DNA from: DATBLY01 sp963705545
Lineage (GTDB): Bacteria; Actinomycetota; UBA4738; HRBIN12
Reading direction: 5' to 3'
Assembly (NCBI GenBank): GCA_963705545.1
Contig: CAVPJX010000002.1
Span: forward strand, 62,001-126,000
DNA length: 64,000 nucleotides
Below, one piece after another: positions 37,298 to 46,957 of the stretch (its first letter is position 1; the number at the start of each line of letters is the position of its first letter). The notes below the pieces were generated by a model. That model searched no databases, had not been told where the DNA came from, and worked only from the letters and a program-made list of their open reading frames with translations. A program made the position numbers and the translations under genes.

Positions 37298-39400
37298 ATG
37301 ACCCTCTTCGGGAAGAGCGGCAGGACCCGTCATCGGGTACTCGCCGCCGTAGTGACGGCGGGGACCGTCGGGGCGCTGCAGGCGCTCGCGATGGTGCCGG
37401 CTGGGGCTGTCTTGGTCGGCGGGTGTACCTACAACCCCGCGACGCAGACGGTCACGATCCAGCAGCAGATCGCTGACACGACGATCCTCGCCGTGGTCAA
37501 CGCGACGGGAACCGGCGGCGCGGCGAACGAGATTCAGATCACGTTCGACACCGGCACCGGTCCCCAGGACTGTGGAAGCGCGGTGACCTCGAACACCACG
37601 TCCGTCGTCCTGCTGGGTTCGGGCGTGAACGCCACGGATGAGCGGTTCATGGTCAACAACACCGGGACCGGCGGCTCCTTCGGCGCGATCGCGTTCTCGA
37701 TCGACATGGGGAACAACGCCGCAGCGCCCCCGGCTGGCGGGGACGTCTTCGCGTGGGTCGGGACGACCGGGACCGACACGGTCACGGTCACGAACACGAC
37801 CTTCGACGCGAACGGCGGGAAGGGCACCCTCGTCGGGACGGAGTACCAGGAGTACTGGCTGGGTGCGGGCAACGACACGCTCGACGCAGGCGGCGTCACA
37901 GGCGTCCCGCTGGGGGTTTGGGGCGATGCGACCTGTAGCAGCACCGCGTTGACCTGCTCGATCGCGGCCGCTGGGAACGACAAGGTCACGACCGGGATGG
38001 GCAACGACAACCCGACGGCGTTCCCTGCTGTCTTCTCGTTCGGCGCAGGTAGTGGCTCCCCTGGCGGTGGCTACTACATGCACGACGCGCCGAACTACGA
38101 CTGGATCATCGGCGGGAGCTCCCGGGCCGACGGCCAGGACTCGTTCAACGACTTCACACCAGGGTTCACTGTCCTGGACTACGGTTCCCGGACCGCCACG
38201 AACTACATGATCAACAACGGCGCGGCCACGTCGGGTGAGGGCACATGCCCCGGAGCCCCTCCGGCCTGTGAGGGCGACGCGATCGGCACTGGCATCCTCG
38301 AGATGGTCACCGGTTCGGGCGTCGACAAGATCGTCGCGGCGAGCGCGGGGACCTGGATGGACGGCGGTGCTGGCAACGACACGTTCGACGGCGGGAACCT
38401 CGCTGACGTCGTGATCGACAACTCCTGGAGCGCTCCGGACGCCGACATCACGATCGACCTGCAGAACAACAAGCAGACCGGTTACGGCGACGATGTCATC
38501 GTCAACAAGGGCGCCACGATGCACGTTACCGGTGGTGCGGGCGATGACACCTTCATCTACCCGACCCCGTCGGTCTACGTGTTCGGATCGTTCTGTGGCT
38601 TCGACGGGAACGACACGGTCGACGCGTCGGCCCAAACCGGGCCGAGGACGATCAACCTGAACGCGGCCTCCCCTAACGGGTTCGACGGTGAGGGGAACTG
38701 CGGCGCTTCGGTGCCGGGTTCCGATGACTCGACCGAGGACGTGCTCGGTGGGTCTGACGATGACACCATCACGGGGAACTCGCTGGCCAACAAGCTATGG
38801 GGCAACGACGGCGACGACATGGTGCTGGGTTCCCCGGCGACCGGCACCCCGATCCTCGACGCAGGCGACTTCCTCGCGGGCGGCGCGGGCAACGATGGCT
38901 ACTTCGGTGGCCTCGGGGCCGACACGGCGTCCTTCAAGGACTGTGAGTGCGCCGACGACGGCGTCACGGTCGACGTGAGCCTCGGCTTCGCCGAGGGCGA
39001 GGGCGACGACTCCTTCCTCGACTACATCGAGAAGGTCGAGGGGTCGAAGAAGAAGGACAGCATCAAGACTGGTCCGACCGGGACCGGCCCCGCCGTCAAC
39101 ACCTGGATCAAGGGCTTCGGCGGCGGCGACGTCATCACCGGAAGCGCTGGTAACGACCAGCTCGCCGGCGGCGGTGGCGCCGACAAGATCATCGGCGAGG
39201 GTGGGTCAGACACCATGCTCGGCGCCGGTGGCAACGACAAGCTCTACGGCGGCGGCGGCACCGATGTCGGTGACGGCGGGAAGGGCAAGAACAAGTGCAA
39301 GGGCGTCGAGATCCGCACGAACTGCAAGAAGATGAAGAAGCACCACAAGGCTTCTTCAGCAGTCGATGCGATCGCGGCGAAGCTGGCGCGCCTCGGCTAA
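37298..39400 (+). CDS. Secreted RTX-type calcium-binding repeat protein
   Basis: About 700 aa. A signal peptide (about 1-38, HRVLAAVVTAGTVGALQALA...) starts the protein. RTX-like nonapeptides occur through the middle and end (GGAGNDTFDGG, GGAGDDTFIY, GSDDDTITGN, GNDGDDMVLG, GGAGNDGYFGG, GSAGNDQLAGGGGADKIIGEGG, GAGGNDKLYGGGG), which bind Ca2+ and fold outside the cell. The C-terminus is Lys-rich (KGKNKCKGVEIRTNCKKMKKHHK). A strong ribosome site (AAGGAGGAGG) precedes ATG 37298 and a strong terminator follows. No type I secretion genes are in the window; the signal peptide indicates Sec export. Confidence 0.87.
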   Translation: MTLFGKSGRTRHRVLAAVVTAGTVGALQALAMVPAGAVLVGGCTYNPATQTVTIQQQIADTTILAVVNATGTGGAANEIQITFDTGTGPQDCGSAVTSNTTSVVLLGSGVNATDERFMVNNTGTGGSFGAIAFSIDMGNNAAAPPAGGDVFAWVGTTGTDTVTVTNTTFDANGGKGTLVGTEYQEYWLGAGNDTLDAGGVTGVPLGVWGDATCSSTALTCSIAAAGNDKVTTGMGNDNPTAFPAVFSFGAGSGSPGGGYYMHDAPNYDWIIGGSSRADGQDSFNDFTPGFTVLDYGSRTATNYMINNGAATSGEGTCPGAPPACEGDAIGTGILEMVTGSGVDKIVAASAGTWMDGGAGNDTFDGGNLADVVIDNSWSAPDADITIDLQNNKQTGYGDDVIVNKGATMHVTGGAGDDTFIYPTPSVYVFGSFCGFDGNDTVDASAQTGPRTINLNAASPNGFDGEGNCGASVPGSDDSTEDVLGGSDDDTITGNSLANKLWGNDGDDMVLGSPATGTPILDAGDFLAGGAGNDGYFGGLGADTASFKDCECADDGVTVDVSLGFAEGEGDDSFLDYIEKVEGSKKKDSIKTGPTGTGPAVNTWIKGFGGGDVITGSAGNDQLAGGGGADKIIGEGGSDTMLGAGGNDKLYGGGGTDVGDGGKGKNKCKGVEIRTNCKKMKKHHKASSAVDAIAAKLARLG

Positions 39401-39427
39401 CGTCGAAGCACGCTGCAGCATGAAGTT

Positions 39428-39463
39428 GGAACCGGCCCCCTTCGGGGGGCCGGTTCCTTTCTT
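39428..39463 (+). terminator. Rho-independent terminator after the first RTX gene
   Basis: GGAACCGGCCCCC pairs with GGGGGCCGGTTCC across a short loop and is followed by TTTCTT. Confidence 0.9.
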
Positions 39464-39538
39464 GTGACGCGAGGTCCGGAGGGTGTCACGGATCGACCTC
39501 CATACGGCATGAGATTAGGATGCTCCGACGCGCGGTCC

Positions 39539-39568
39539 TTGAGCGCGAGGCGTTCCAAGCGATAGGGT
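39539..39568 (+). promoter_or_regulatory. Promoter candidate for the IPT/TIG gene
   Basis: TTGAGC (39539-39544), 18-bp spacer, TAGGGT (39563-39568). The 207-bp intergenic region also has TAGGAT at 39516-39521; nothing else stands out. Confidence 0.45.
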
Positions 39569-39667
39569 GTCGGCGAGCTCGCGGCGTGGCCGCAAGAGAG
39601 GGTGTCGGCGCAGGTCGCGCCTAGAGCGAGGTTCGTTCGGATGGTGGCAGCAGGGAGGAGGAGACAC

Positions 39668-40813
39668 GTGGCGAAGCAGCAACGCAGCAAGAGGATCCGG
39701 TTCCTGGCGACGGCAGTCTCGTTGGGCGTTATCGCGGTGCTCGTCACGGCGGTGCCCGCTCTCGCGACGGCTCCTACCTTGCTCAGTTTGAGCGTCAGTA
39801 GCGGCCCTCCGGGGACGGGCGTGACGATCACCGGCAATAACTTCATGAGCCCGCCGGCGACGCAGACCGTGACTTCCGTGACGTTCAATGGGGTCGCCGC
39901 GGCGTTCACAGCTACGAGCAACACCACGATCTCAACCTCGGTGCCGTGCGGAGCCACATCGGGAAACGTGGTCGTGACGAACGCTGATGGGAACTCGGGA
40001 TCTCCGGCTGCCGCGGCGTTCACGGTAACCGCGGCTGGAGCGCCTACCGTATCGTCGTTCAGCCCCGGCTCCGGGCAGGCGGGAACGGTCGTCATCATCA
40101 CCGGGAGCGGCTTCTGCGGCGCGTCGCAGGTGCGATTCAACCAGACTGCCGCGAGCGCGGTCACGATCAATTCCTCGACGCAGATCACCGCGACGGTTCC
40201 GACCGGAGCCACCTCCGGGAGGATCAGCGTGGTGACCGCAGCCGGGACCGGGACGAGCGCGACCAACTTCGTGATCGGACCTCCTGTGATCTCGTCGTTC
40301 AACCCGACGATCGGACCGGTGGGCACCGCCGTGACGATCACCGGGTCGAACTTCACCGGGGTGACCGCCGTGCGATTCAATGGGCTCACGGCGTCGTTCA
40401 CGGTGACGTCCGACACGCAGATCACCACGACGGTCCCGAGCAGCGCGACCACCGGTCCGGTCACCGTGACGAACGCCGTCGGAACTTCGACCGGGGCGAC
40501 GTTCACGGTCGGCATCCCATCGCACGATCGGTCGGTCACGTTCTCGTTCGGGAGCAACAGCCGCGTCACAGGCGTGGTCAACGTTCCGGACGGGTTCGCG
40601 GCGTGCATGAACTTCGTGCCGGTCGTGATCCAGAAGAAGAGCGGCAACGGCTGGAAGTGGGTGGACACGACCTCCACGAGCAACGGCGGGTCGTACAAGA
40701 CCTACATCCCGCCAAGCTCGGGCACGTTCCGCGCGAAGATCAACAAGCTCACGCTGATCAACGGCTCCACGTGTGACGGCGATACCTCGCCGACCAGGCA
40801 CCACAACGCCTAG
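39668..40813 (+). CDS. Secreted protein with three IPT/TIG domains
   Basis: About 381 aa. Start taken at GTG 39668 behind GGAGGAG (39655-39661). A basic start and hydrophobic segment (about 10-33) form a signal peptide ending near ALATA. Three immunoglobulin-like IPT/TIG domains follow (about 35-120, 121-205, 206-290), each with the pattern SFxPxxGxxGTxVTITGxxF and xVxFNG. The C-terminal 90 residues (DRSVTFSFGSNSRVTGVV... KKSGNGWKWVDT) are a further beta domain. Probably a cell-surface or matrix adhesin. It lies between the two RTX genes and ends in its own hairpin. Confidence 0.85.
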   Translation: MAKQQRSKRIRFLATAVSLGVIAVLVTAVPALATAPTLLSLSVSSGPPGTGVTITGNNFMSPPATQTVTSVTFNGVAAAFTATSNTTISTSVPCGATSGNVVVTNADGNSGSPAAAAFTVTAAGAPTVSSFSPGSGQAGTVVIITGSGFCGASQVRFNQTAASAVTINSSTQITATVPTGATSGRISVVTAAGTGTSATNFVIGPPVISSFNPTIGPVGTAVTITGSNFTGVTAVRFNGLTASFTVTSDTQITTTVPSSATTGPVTVTNAVGTSTGATFTVGIPSHDRSVTFSFGSNSRVTGVVNVPDGFAACMNFVPVVIQKKSGNGWKWVDTTSTSNGGSYKTYIPPSSGTFRAKINKLTLINGSTCDGDTSPTRHHNA

Positions 40814-40829
40814 TCCTCAGCCGAGCGGT

Positions 40830-40862
40830 AGACAAGGCCCCTCTTCTCGAGGGGCCTTGTCT
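40830..40862 (+). terminator. Terminator-like hairpin after the IPT/TIG gene
   Basis: A perfect 13-bp stem, AGACAAGGCCCCT with AGGGGCCTTGTCT, around a 7-base loop; a T-run is lacking. Confidence 0.7.
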
Positions 40863-40905
40863 GCTGTTCGGGAACCACAGGCAGCCGGCGTCGTGCGTCT
40901 CCCCC

Positions 40906-40911
40906 TAGGAT
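40906..40911 (+). promoter_or_regulatory. -10-like TAGGAT before the second RTX gene
   Basis: TAGGAT lies 29 bases before GTG 40941. No matching -35 was found. Confidence 0.35.
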
Positions 40912-40940
40912 GGTTCGGCTGAAACGAAGGGAGAGGTCCC

Positions 40941-43417
40941 GTGTCTCGCACGGTCGTTCGCTCGCGGCGTCGAATTCGAGCGCGGCAGGTCTCCACCCCG
41001 TCGATCGCCGGGATCGTCGTCGCGATCGCATCGTTCTTCGTGGTCGCGGCACCGGCCGCTGCCGTCGGTGCTTGCACGTTCGACGGAACCGGCGCCGTGA
41101 ACATCACGATGTCTCGAGCGCGGCGACGCTGGGTGTGGGTGCCGGGAACGCGATCGTCTACTCGGGGGCCGCGAACTGTGACACGGCAACCACCGCCAAC
41201 ACCTCCCGAATCAACATCGCGGGAGGAGGCGCCACCGAAACACTGACGATCCAGATCGCGATCCTCGATGCCGACATCGCCACCGCGGTCAACCTGCAGG
41301 GCGGAACCGACACCCTGACCGTCGAGGGAGGCGCTGGGGGGGACGTGGTCGCGTTCACGACCGGCGGCCGGAGCCCGAGCATCATCCCGATCAACGTCGA
41401 GAACCTCCGCGCGAACGGGCTCGGAGGCAACGATGCGTTGTCGGCCAGCGGTTCGAGCGCCCGCGTGACGTTCACGGGCGGATCCGGGAACGACGTGGTC
41501 ACCGGGGGCAGCGGGAACGATTCCCTGAGCGGGGGGGAGGGCGACGACGCCCTGAACGGGTCGGACGGCAACGACCTGCTGCTCCCGGGCACCGACGGGG
41601 GCAACGATGGGCTCACGGGTGGCAACGGGATCGACACGGTCAGCTTCTCGGGCGGAGGCCCGGTCGTGGCCTCGCTCGGCGGCAGCGCGACCGGGCAGGG
41701 CAGCGACGCGTTGAGCACGATCGAGAACCTGGTCGGTACCGCGGGCTCGGATTCGCTCACGGGCGACGGCGCCAGCAACGTGATCAACGGCGGGAGTGGC
41801 GACGATGTCATGGTGGGAGGCGCCGGGGTCGACGCGGTCAGCTACAAGGACACCTCGACCGGGGTGACCGTCAACCTCGCGATCGGTTCGCCGCAGCAGA
41901 CCGGTGGCTCGGGGATCGACACGATCCAGGGTTTCGAGAACCTCGACGGCGGCAACGGATCCGACGTGTTGCTCGGCGATGGGACCGCGAACGTGATCGA
42001 AGGGGGGGCGGGCAACGACACGATCAGCTGCGGCGAGGGGATCGACACGGCGGACTTCTCCGCCTCGCCGGGATCCGTCGCCGCCAACCTCTCGATCACG
42101 CAGCCCCAGGCCACGGGGGTCGGAACGGACGCGCTCGCGCAATGCGAGAACCTCCGCGCGGGCGAGGGGAACGACGCCCTCACCGGTGATGCCGGGGCGA
42201 ACCAACTCAACGGTGGCGAGGGGAACGATGTCCTGGTGGGCGGGGCGGGCAACGACTCGCTCGTGGGTGCGGGCGGGAACGACACCGCCGTGTACCTCGA
42301 TGCGACGGCCGGCGTCTCAGTCGACCTGTCGCGCACCGGGGGCCAGAACACGGGAGGGTCGGGCACGGACAAGTTCTCGAGGATCGAGAACCTCACCGGG
42401 TCGGCCTTCGACGACGCCCTGCTCGGCGACGCGAACACCAACGTGTTGAACGGCGGCGACGGGGACGATCTCCTCGACGGGCGCTCGGGGAGCGACGTCG
42501 TCATAGGGGCGAGCGGCCGCGATCTCGCTGCGTTCACGACCGCCCCATCCGGCGTGCAGGTGAACCTCGGAACGGGGGTCGCGGGCGGCGGAGCCGGGGC
42601 CGACGCTCTATCGGGGATCGAGGGCCTCCGTGGGTCGGCGTTCGACGACGTGCTCGTCGGCAGCTCCGGCGACGACGTGCTCGAGGGCGGGCCGGGCAAC
42701 GACGTCCTCGACGGGGGAGGCGGCAGCGATACCACCTCGTACGCGGGCGCCGGCAGCGGCGTGCATGTCGATCTGGGTGGATCGAACCAGCAGGACACGG
42801 GCGGAGCGGGTGCGGATTCGCTCGCGAACCTGGAGAACCTCGCCGGCTCCGACCACGATGATGTCCTGGTGGGCGACGGCGACGCGAACATCCTCTCGGG
42901 CGCGGGAGGCGACGACCGGATCGCGGGACGACTGGGAGCCGACGGGCTCACGGGCGGGGCCGGCGACGACACGCTCGATTATGCGGACGCTCCCGGCGGC
43001 GTGATGGTTGACCTGTCTCGCGACACGGTGGGTGGGGCTGATGGGGCCGACACAATCGCGTCCTTCGAGGGCGTGATCGGAGGTCGATCGGCAGATCGGA
43101 TCACGGGTGATGCCGGCAAGAACCACCTGTCGGGTGGAGCCGGCGTCGACCGGATCAAGGGCGGGGACAGGGTGGATGCGCTCAGCGGTGGTGCCGGCAA
43201 CGATCGGATCCAGGGCGGGAACGGCAACGACAGGCTGAGCGGCGGCGCCGGTAGCGATGACCTTTCGGGCGCGAAGGGGCAGGACGCGCTCGATGGCGGC
43301 GCCGGGAACGATCGGCTCGACGGAGGGATCGGTCACGACGTCTTGCGTGGCGGCGCAGGGGTGGATCGGTGTGACCGCACTCCGGGGAACGACGACACCT
43401 CCGGCTGCGAAGGCTGA
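40941..43417 (+). CDS. Large secreted RTX-repeat protein (frame break near 41113)
   Basis: About 825 aa when repaired. GTG 40941 gives a signal peptide (about 20-42, IAGIVVAIASFFVVAAPAAA), then GACTFDGTGAVNITMS, where one base is missing (ATGTCTCGAGC, probably ATGTCCTCGAGC), then the long frame SAATLGVGAGNAIVYSG. Blocks of RTX nonapeptides (GGSGNDVVTGGSGNDSLSGGEGDD and many similar) alternate with spacers of the type TGVTVNLAxGxxQxTGGSGxDTIxxxENLxGS, a layout common in huge surface proteins. The end (GVDRCDRTPGNDDTSGCEG) has a Cys pair. Probably Ca2+-dependent and extracellular; no catalytic domain is visible. Confidence 0.85.
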
Positions 43418-43435
43418 CGTGCGGGAGCGGAGCGG

Positions 43436-44554
43436 TTAGTTCCCGAGCACGACGATGGCGGTCGGAACCGGCCGCTGGGCTCCATCGGACGGTCGGTTCA
43501 TCAGGTCGTCCTGCACCACAACGGTGCTCGACCCACCACCATCGAGGTTGGTCGCCTCCACGGCTCCGAGTGATCGGAGGAAGTTCGCGAGCTCGGAGAG
43601 CGTCATCCCCGTCGAGTATCCGGCTTGACGCCCGTCCACCACGACGAGGAGGACGATCCCATCGGCCGTGACGCCGACCGCCGTCCGCGGGTGCCGCCCA
43701 CAGATCGGCTGGGAGCAGGGCCCGACGGTCGGCTGCCCGTCCTGGAGCAGGACGGGGTACCCGCCGATCAGATCTCGCACGTCGTCGAACCCGACCGACC
43801 AGGAGACCGTCAGGGACTCGCCCACCGTCAGTGACGTGAGGAACGTGGCCTCGTCGGTTCCAGGCCTCGCCGCGAGGACGATCCCCCCGGCGGGGGGAGG
43901 CGATGCCGCGAAGCACCCGACGGTCTCGACGCTGTACGTAGCCGTCGGGCCTGCTGGGCCGGAGGGTTGAAGCCTAGCGAGGCAGCTGAAGCCGGGCGCC
44001 CGTTCGACCGACCCCCCGCGTTCGGTGAAGGCCGCCAGCTCCCCCTGGGCGGGGTCGCCCGTGTTCCATCGCGCGATGTTCCATGTCTCGCCCGTGTCGT
44101 CTTCGGTGACGTTCACGGAGGTGGACGGCGGCCCGATCGACACGGATCCGTCGGTGTGAAGGACGAACGCTCCGCCCATCTCGGTGGCACTCCGCACCAG
44201 GTCCCCGTTCTCCACCACGGGATGTACGGCCAAGGACGTGCCCGGATACTTGAAGTCGCCGTTGATCGCCGCCAGGGCATGGGCACCCGACGCGATCGAG
44301 GTCAGCGGACGGGCGATCCCGAGTTCTCCGCCGACCAGCATCCCTTCGACCCGGGCGCCCTGGGTCGGGTCGACGGTGATCACGAAGGCCCGCCGCGGGA
44401 TCCGAACGTCGACGAAGGTCCTGAGCGTGACGCCCGGGGCGATCGTGCGCACGTGGGTGTGCGCGCCGGGCCGGCCCTCGGCCGAGGGCGGGATCGCGAG
44501 GAGGATCGCGAGGAGGACCGGGATGGCGGCGAGGCGCCGGGGGCGCAACCTCAT
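43436..44554 (-). CDS. Exported phosphodiester glycosidase (NAGPA-domain protein)
   Basis: About 372 aa. Signal peptide (about 1-27, ending near SAEGRPGA). The core matches the NAGPA/phosphodiester glycosidase family: INGDFKYPGTSLAVHP, CGRHPRTAVGVTADGIVLLVVVDGRQ, GMTLSELANFLRSLGAVEATNLDGGGSSTVVV. Family members remove N-acetylglucosamine from phosphodiesters or act on wall polymers. It is convergent with the second RTX gene and divergent from the TolB-like gene, with which it shares the promoter region. Confidence 0.9.
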   Translation of the reverse strand: MRLRPRRLAAIPVLLAILLAIPPSAEGRPGAHTHVRTIAPGVTLRTFVDVRIPRRAFVITVDPTQGARVEGMLVGGELGIARPLTSIASGAHALAAINGDFKYPGTSLAVHPVVENGDLVRSATEMGGAFVLHTDGSVSIGPPSTSVNVTEDDTGETWNIARWNTGDPAQGELAAFTERGGSVERAPGFSCLARLQPSGPAGPTATYSVETVGCFAASPPPAGGIVLAARPGTDEATFLTSLTVGESLTVSWSVGFDDVRDLIGGYPVLLQDGQPTVGPCSQPICGRHPRTAVGVTADGIVLLVVVDGRQAGYSTGMTLSELANFLRSLGAVEATNLDGGGSSTVVVQDDLMNRPSDGAQRPVPTAIVVLGN

Positions 44555-44562
44555 GCCGGCCC

Positions 44563-44568
44563 ATCCTA
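44563..44568 (-). promoter_or_regulatory. -10-like TAGGAT before the glycosidase gene
   Basis: Minus-strand TAGGAT ends 8 bases before ATG 44554. Confidence 0.4.
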
Positions 44569-44654
44569 TCGGCGTGCGGGCTCGGCGCCGGGAGCGCGGC
44601 CCGGACCACCGACCGCGCTGCGGGTCGTTCGTTGACGCGTCTCGGACCCGTCCG

Positions 44655-44660
44655 TAGGGT
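44655..44660 (+). promoter_or_regulatory. -10-like TAGGGT before the TolB-like gene
   Basis: TAGGGT ends 7 bases before ATG 44668. This supports that ATG over an upstream in-frame start at 44632. Confidence 0.45.
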
Positions 44661-44667
44661 CGGGGCG

Positions 44668-45885
44668 ATGTCCCGTCCCCTCCTCCGGGTGATCCCGCTC
44701 GCCCTCGTGACGCTCGCGCTCACGCTGCCTGCCCTCCCAGCGGCCTCGGCGTTCCCGTCGAAGCCGGGGAACCTCGCGTTCCGTTCCATGCGCGACGGTC
44801 GTGCCCAGATCTACGAGATGGGCGTGGATGGGTCCGAGCCGACGAACCTATCCGCCAACAACGGCCAGTCGATGGATCCGGCGTGGTCGCCCGACGGCAG
44901 CCGGATCGCGTATGCGCGCACGTTCAAGGTCGGCGGCAGCACCGATCTCTTCGTGATGAACGAAGGGGGCTCGGGTGGGGGGGCGATCACGCAGACGGCG
45001 CAGTCCGAGCGACACCCGACGTGGTCGCCCGACGGCACGCGCATCGCGTTCGTCGGGCGGATCTCGAACGACGGGCCCTTCCATCTGTTCGTGATGAACG
45101 CCGACGGTTCCGGTCGCGAGCAGCTGACGAACGAGACGAGCGGGGGCGGCGTCACCGGGCCGGCCTGGTCCCCCGACGGATCGCGGATCGCCTTCGCGAG
45201 CGACCGCGACGGGGGGTTCCCGGAGATCTGGACGATCCGCCCCGACGGGAGCGGTCTGCGTCGCCTGACGCAGAACCATGTGGTAGACGCGAACCCGAGC
45301 TGGGCTCCGGACGGCGCGCGTATGGTGATCGAGCGCTGCTGCGACGACGGCAATCCGGAGCTCTACGTGCTGTCGGCCGACGGCGGGGGAGCGACGAACC
45401 TGACCCAGAGCGGCGACGCCGAGCTCGATCCGGCGTGGTCGCCGGATGGCGCCTGGATCGCGTACGTCGGGTTCCTCGCGTCCGGTGGGAACCGCGACGT
45501 CTACGTGATGAACGTCGACGGCTCGGCGCGCACGATCCTCACGACCGAGGCCGCCTCGGACCTCGCCCCGGACTGGCAGCCGCTCCCGATCTGCACGATC
45601 CTCGGCACGGCCGGTCCCGACGCACTGGTCGGCACGGCCGGTCCGGATGTGATCTGCGGACGGGGCGGGGACGACTCCCTCGATGGATCCGGGGGAGACG
45701 ACCTGGTGATCGGGGGACCCGGGAACGACACGTTGCTGGGCGGGGACGGTCAGGACCAGCTCCGGGGAGAGAACGGAGTCGACTCGCTCTTCGGTGGCGA
45801 GGGCTACGACGCGCTGAACGGCGGTCCGGGGCTCGACGTCTGCGACGTCGGCCCCGGCGGCGGGTTCCAGATCCGCTGTCCTTGA
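44668..45885 (+). CDS. Secreted TolB-like beta-propeller with C-terminal RTX repeats
   Basis: About 405 aa. Signal peptide (about 1-28, ending PAASA). Six PD40/TolB-type blades follow, each with a WSPDG or WAPDG motif (DPAWSPDGSRIAYAR, HPTWSPDGTRIAFVG, GPAWSPDGSRIAFAS and others; about 30-305). After ICTILGTAGPDALVG come RTX-type repeats (GRGGDDSLDGSGGDDLVIGGPGNDTLLGGDGQDQL written in the frame at about 325-395) and a terminal Cys pair. The fusion of a propeller with Ca2+-binding repeats links it functionally to the two RTX genes upstream. Confidence 0.87.
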   Translation: MSRPLLRVIPLALVTLALTLPALPAASAFPSKPGNLAFRSMRDGRAQIYEMGVDGSEPTNLSANNGQSMDPAWSPDGSRIAYARTFKVGGSTDLFVMNEGGSGGGAITQTAQSERHPTWSPDGTRIAFVGRISNDGPFHLFVMNADGSGREQLTNETSGGGVTGPAWSPDGSRIAFASDRDGGFPEIWTIRPDGSGLRRLTQNHVVDANPSWAPDGARMVIERCCDDGNPELYVLSADGGGATNLTQSGDAELDPAWSPDGAWIAYVGFLASGGNRDVYVMNVDGSARTILTTEAASDLAPDWQPLPICTILGTAGPDALVGTAGPDVICGRGGDDSLDGSGGDDLVIGGPGNDTLLGGDGQDQLRGENGVDSLFGGEGYDALNGGPGLDVCDVGPGGGFQIRCP

Positions 45886-45898
45886 CCGCGGCCCGACC

Positions 45899-46411
45899 TC
45901 AGTCCGGCGCGATCTCGACGCGCTCGATCACGATCTCGTCGACGGGGCGGTCCTGGGCTCCGGTCGAGACCTTCGAGATCTGCTCGACCACGTCGTAGCC
46001 CTCGGTCACCTCGCCGAAGATCGTGTGCCGTCCATCCAGCCACGGCGTCGCCGCGACCGTGACGAAGAACTGCGACCCGTTCGTGTTCGGTCCGGCGTTC
46101 GCCATCGCCAGCAGGCCCGGCTTGTCGAACCGCGGACCGTCGGCCGGCGTCTCGTCCTCGAACTGGTACCCGGGTCCACCGCGTCCGGTGCCCTCGGGAT
46201 CGCCGCCCTGGATCATGAAGCCGTCGATCACGCGGTGGATGACGGTTCCGGCGTAGAGCGGGTCGGATCTGCGCACGTCGTCGCGCGGGTCGGTCCATTC
46301 ACGTTGACCGGTCGCCAGGTCCACGAAGTTCGCGACCGTCTTCGGCGCGTGCTCCGGCATCAGGCGCACGGTGAAGGACCCCTGGGTCGTGACGAACGTG
46401 GCGGTGGGCAT
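45899..46411 (-). CDS. Cyclophilin-type peptidyl-prolyl isomerase, cytoplasmic
   Basis: About 170 aa, no signal peptide. Compact cyclophilin with TQGSFTVRLMPEHAPKTVANF, active-site VIHRVIDGFMIQGGD, MANAGPNTNGSQFFV and HTIFGEVTEGYDVV. It catalyses proline isomerisation during folding. GAGGAG precedes ATG 46411, and TAGACT about 30 bases further upstream is its likely -10, so unlike many neighbours it has a normal leader. It is the second cyclophilin of the window. Confidence 0.93.
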   Translation of the reverse strand: MPTATFVTTQGSFTVRLMPEHAPKTVANFVDLATGQREWTDPRDDVRRSDPLYAGTVIHRVIDGFMIQGGDPEGTGRGGPGYQFEDETPADGPRFDKPGLLAMANAGPNTNGSQFFVTVAATPWLDGRHTIFGEVTEGYDVVEQISKVSTGAQDRPVDEIVIERVEIAPD

Positions 46412-46492
46412 GCGGCTCCTCGCTTCCGGTCGATCGGGAAGGCCCGAGTCTACCCGTGGGTGCGACGGGCCCTCGATGGAGGGGCGCGCAGG

Positions 46493-46957
46493 CTACGCCG
46501 CCGCCCGCCCGAAACGCTCGTCCAGGACGTAGGGCCAGCCGTTCGCGTAGGCCTCGCGGCCGCGGGCGCCCAGGTCGGCGCCGAGGAGCTCCCACTTCCG
46601 GTGCTCCAGGCGGACCACCGACCCGCCCGAGGCGCTCTGGGCGAACGTCACCTCGACCTCGGTGTACGGATGATCGAGGTCGTTCGGCTTCCAGTCGAAG
46701 ACGACCCGCGTGGGCGGCGCCCACGCCGTCACCCGGCCCCACTCGTGTTCGGTGCCGTCTGCCCACACCTCGTAGATCCGCCCGCCGAGCGCGCCCTCGA
46801 ACACGACCAGCTTCGGCGGCTCGTCGCCGTCCTCATCGACGGCCATCGAGAACCGTTCGGCCGGCCACCACGTGCCGATCCCCTCCGTGAAGATGCGGAA
46901 CGCGTCGGCGGGGGGGCGACCGACCTCGATCTGGCGGACGATCGGTTCCAGGCTCAT
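46493..46957 (-). CDS. SRPBCC (AHSA1-like) domain protein
   Basis: About 154 aa. Activator of Hsp90 ATPase homologue 1-like START fold: VRQIEVGRPPADAFRIFTEGIGTWWP, EGALGGRIYEVW, WGRVTAWAPPTRVVFDW, TEVEVTFAQSASGGSVVRLEH. Ligand unknown. It overlaps the upstream ArsR gene by four bases (ATGA); an ArsR-type repressor plus SRPBCC protein is a frequent operon. Confidence 0.9.
   Translation of the reverse strand: MSLEPIVRQIEVGRPPADAFRIFTEGIGTWWPAERFSMAVDEDGDEPPKLVVFEGALGGRIYEVWADGTEHEWGRVTAWAPPTRVVFDWKPNDLDHPYTEVEVTFAQSASGGSVVRLEHRKWELLGADLGARGREAYANGWPYVLDERFGRAAA

Noticed and set aside
40941..41246. Separate 101-aa secreted protein before the second RTX gene
   Set aside because: After residue 57 the frame becomes Arg/Pro-rich nonsense, while the neighbouring frame continues the RTX protein; a missing base explains it.
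37298..43417. Repeated DNA in the RTX genes as a possible CRISPR or satellite array
   Set aside because: Repetition is at the protein level (GGxGxDxxx nonapeptides) with variable codons and no regular spacers.
43935..43940. Single TACGTA box
   Set aside because: It lies inside the glycosidase coding region and lacks the second box and the GAAG spacer of the Tad element.
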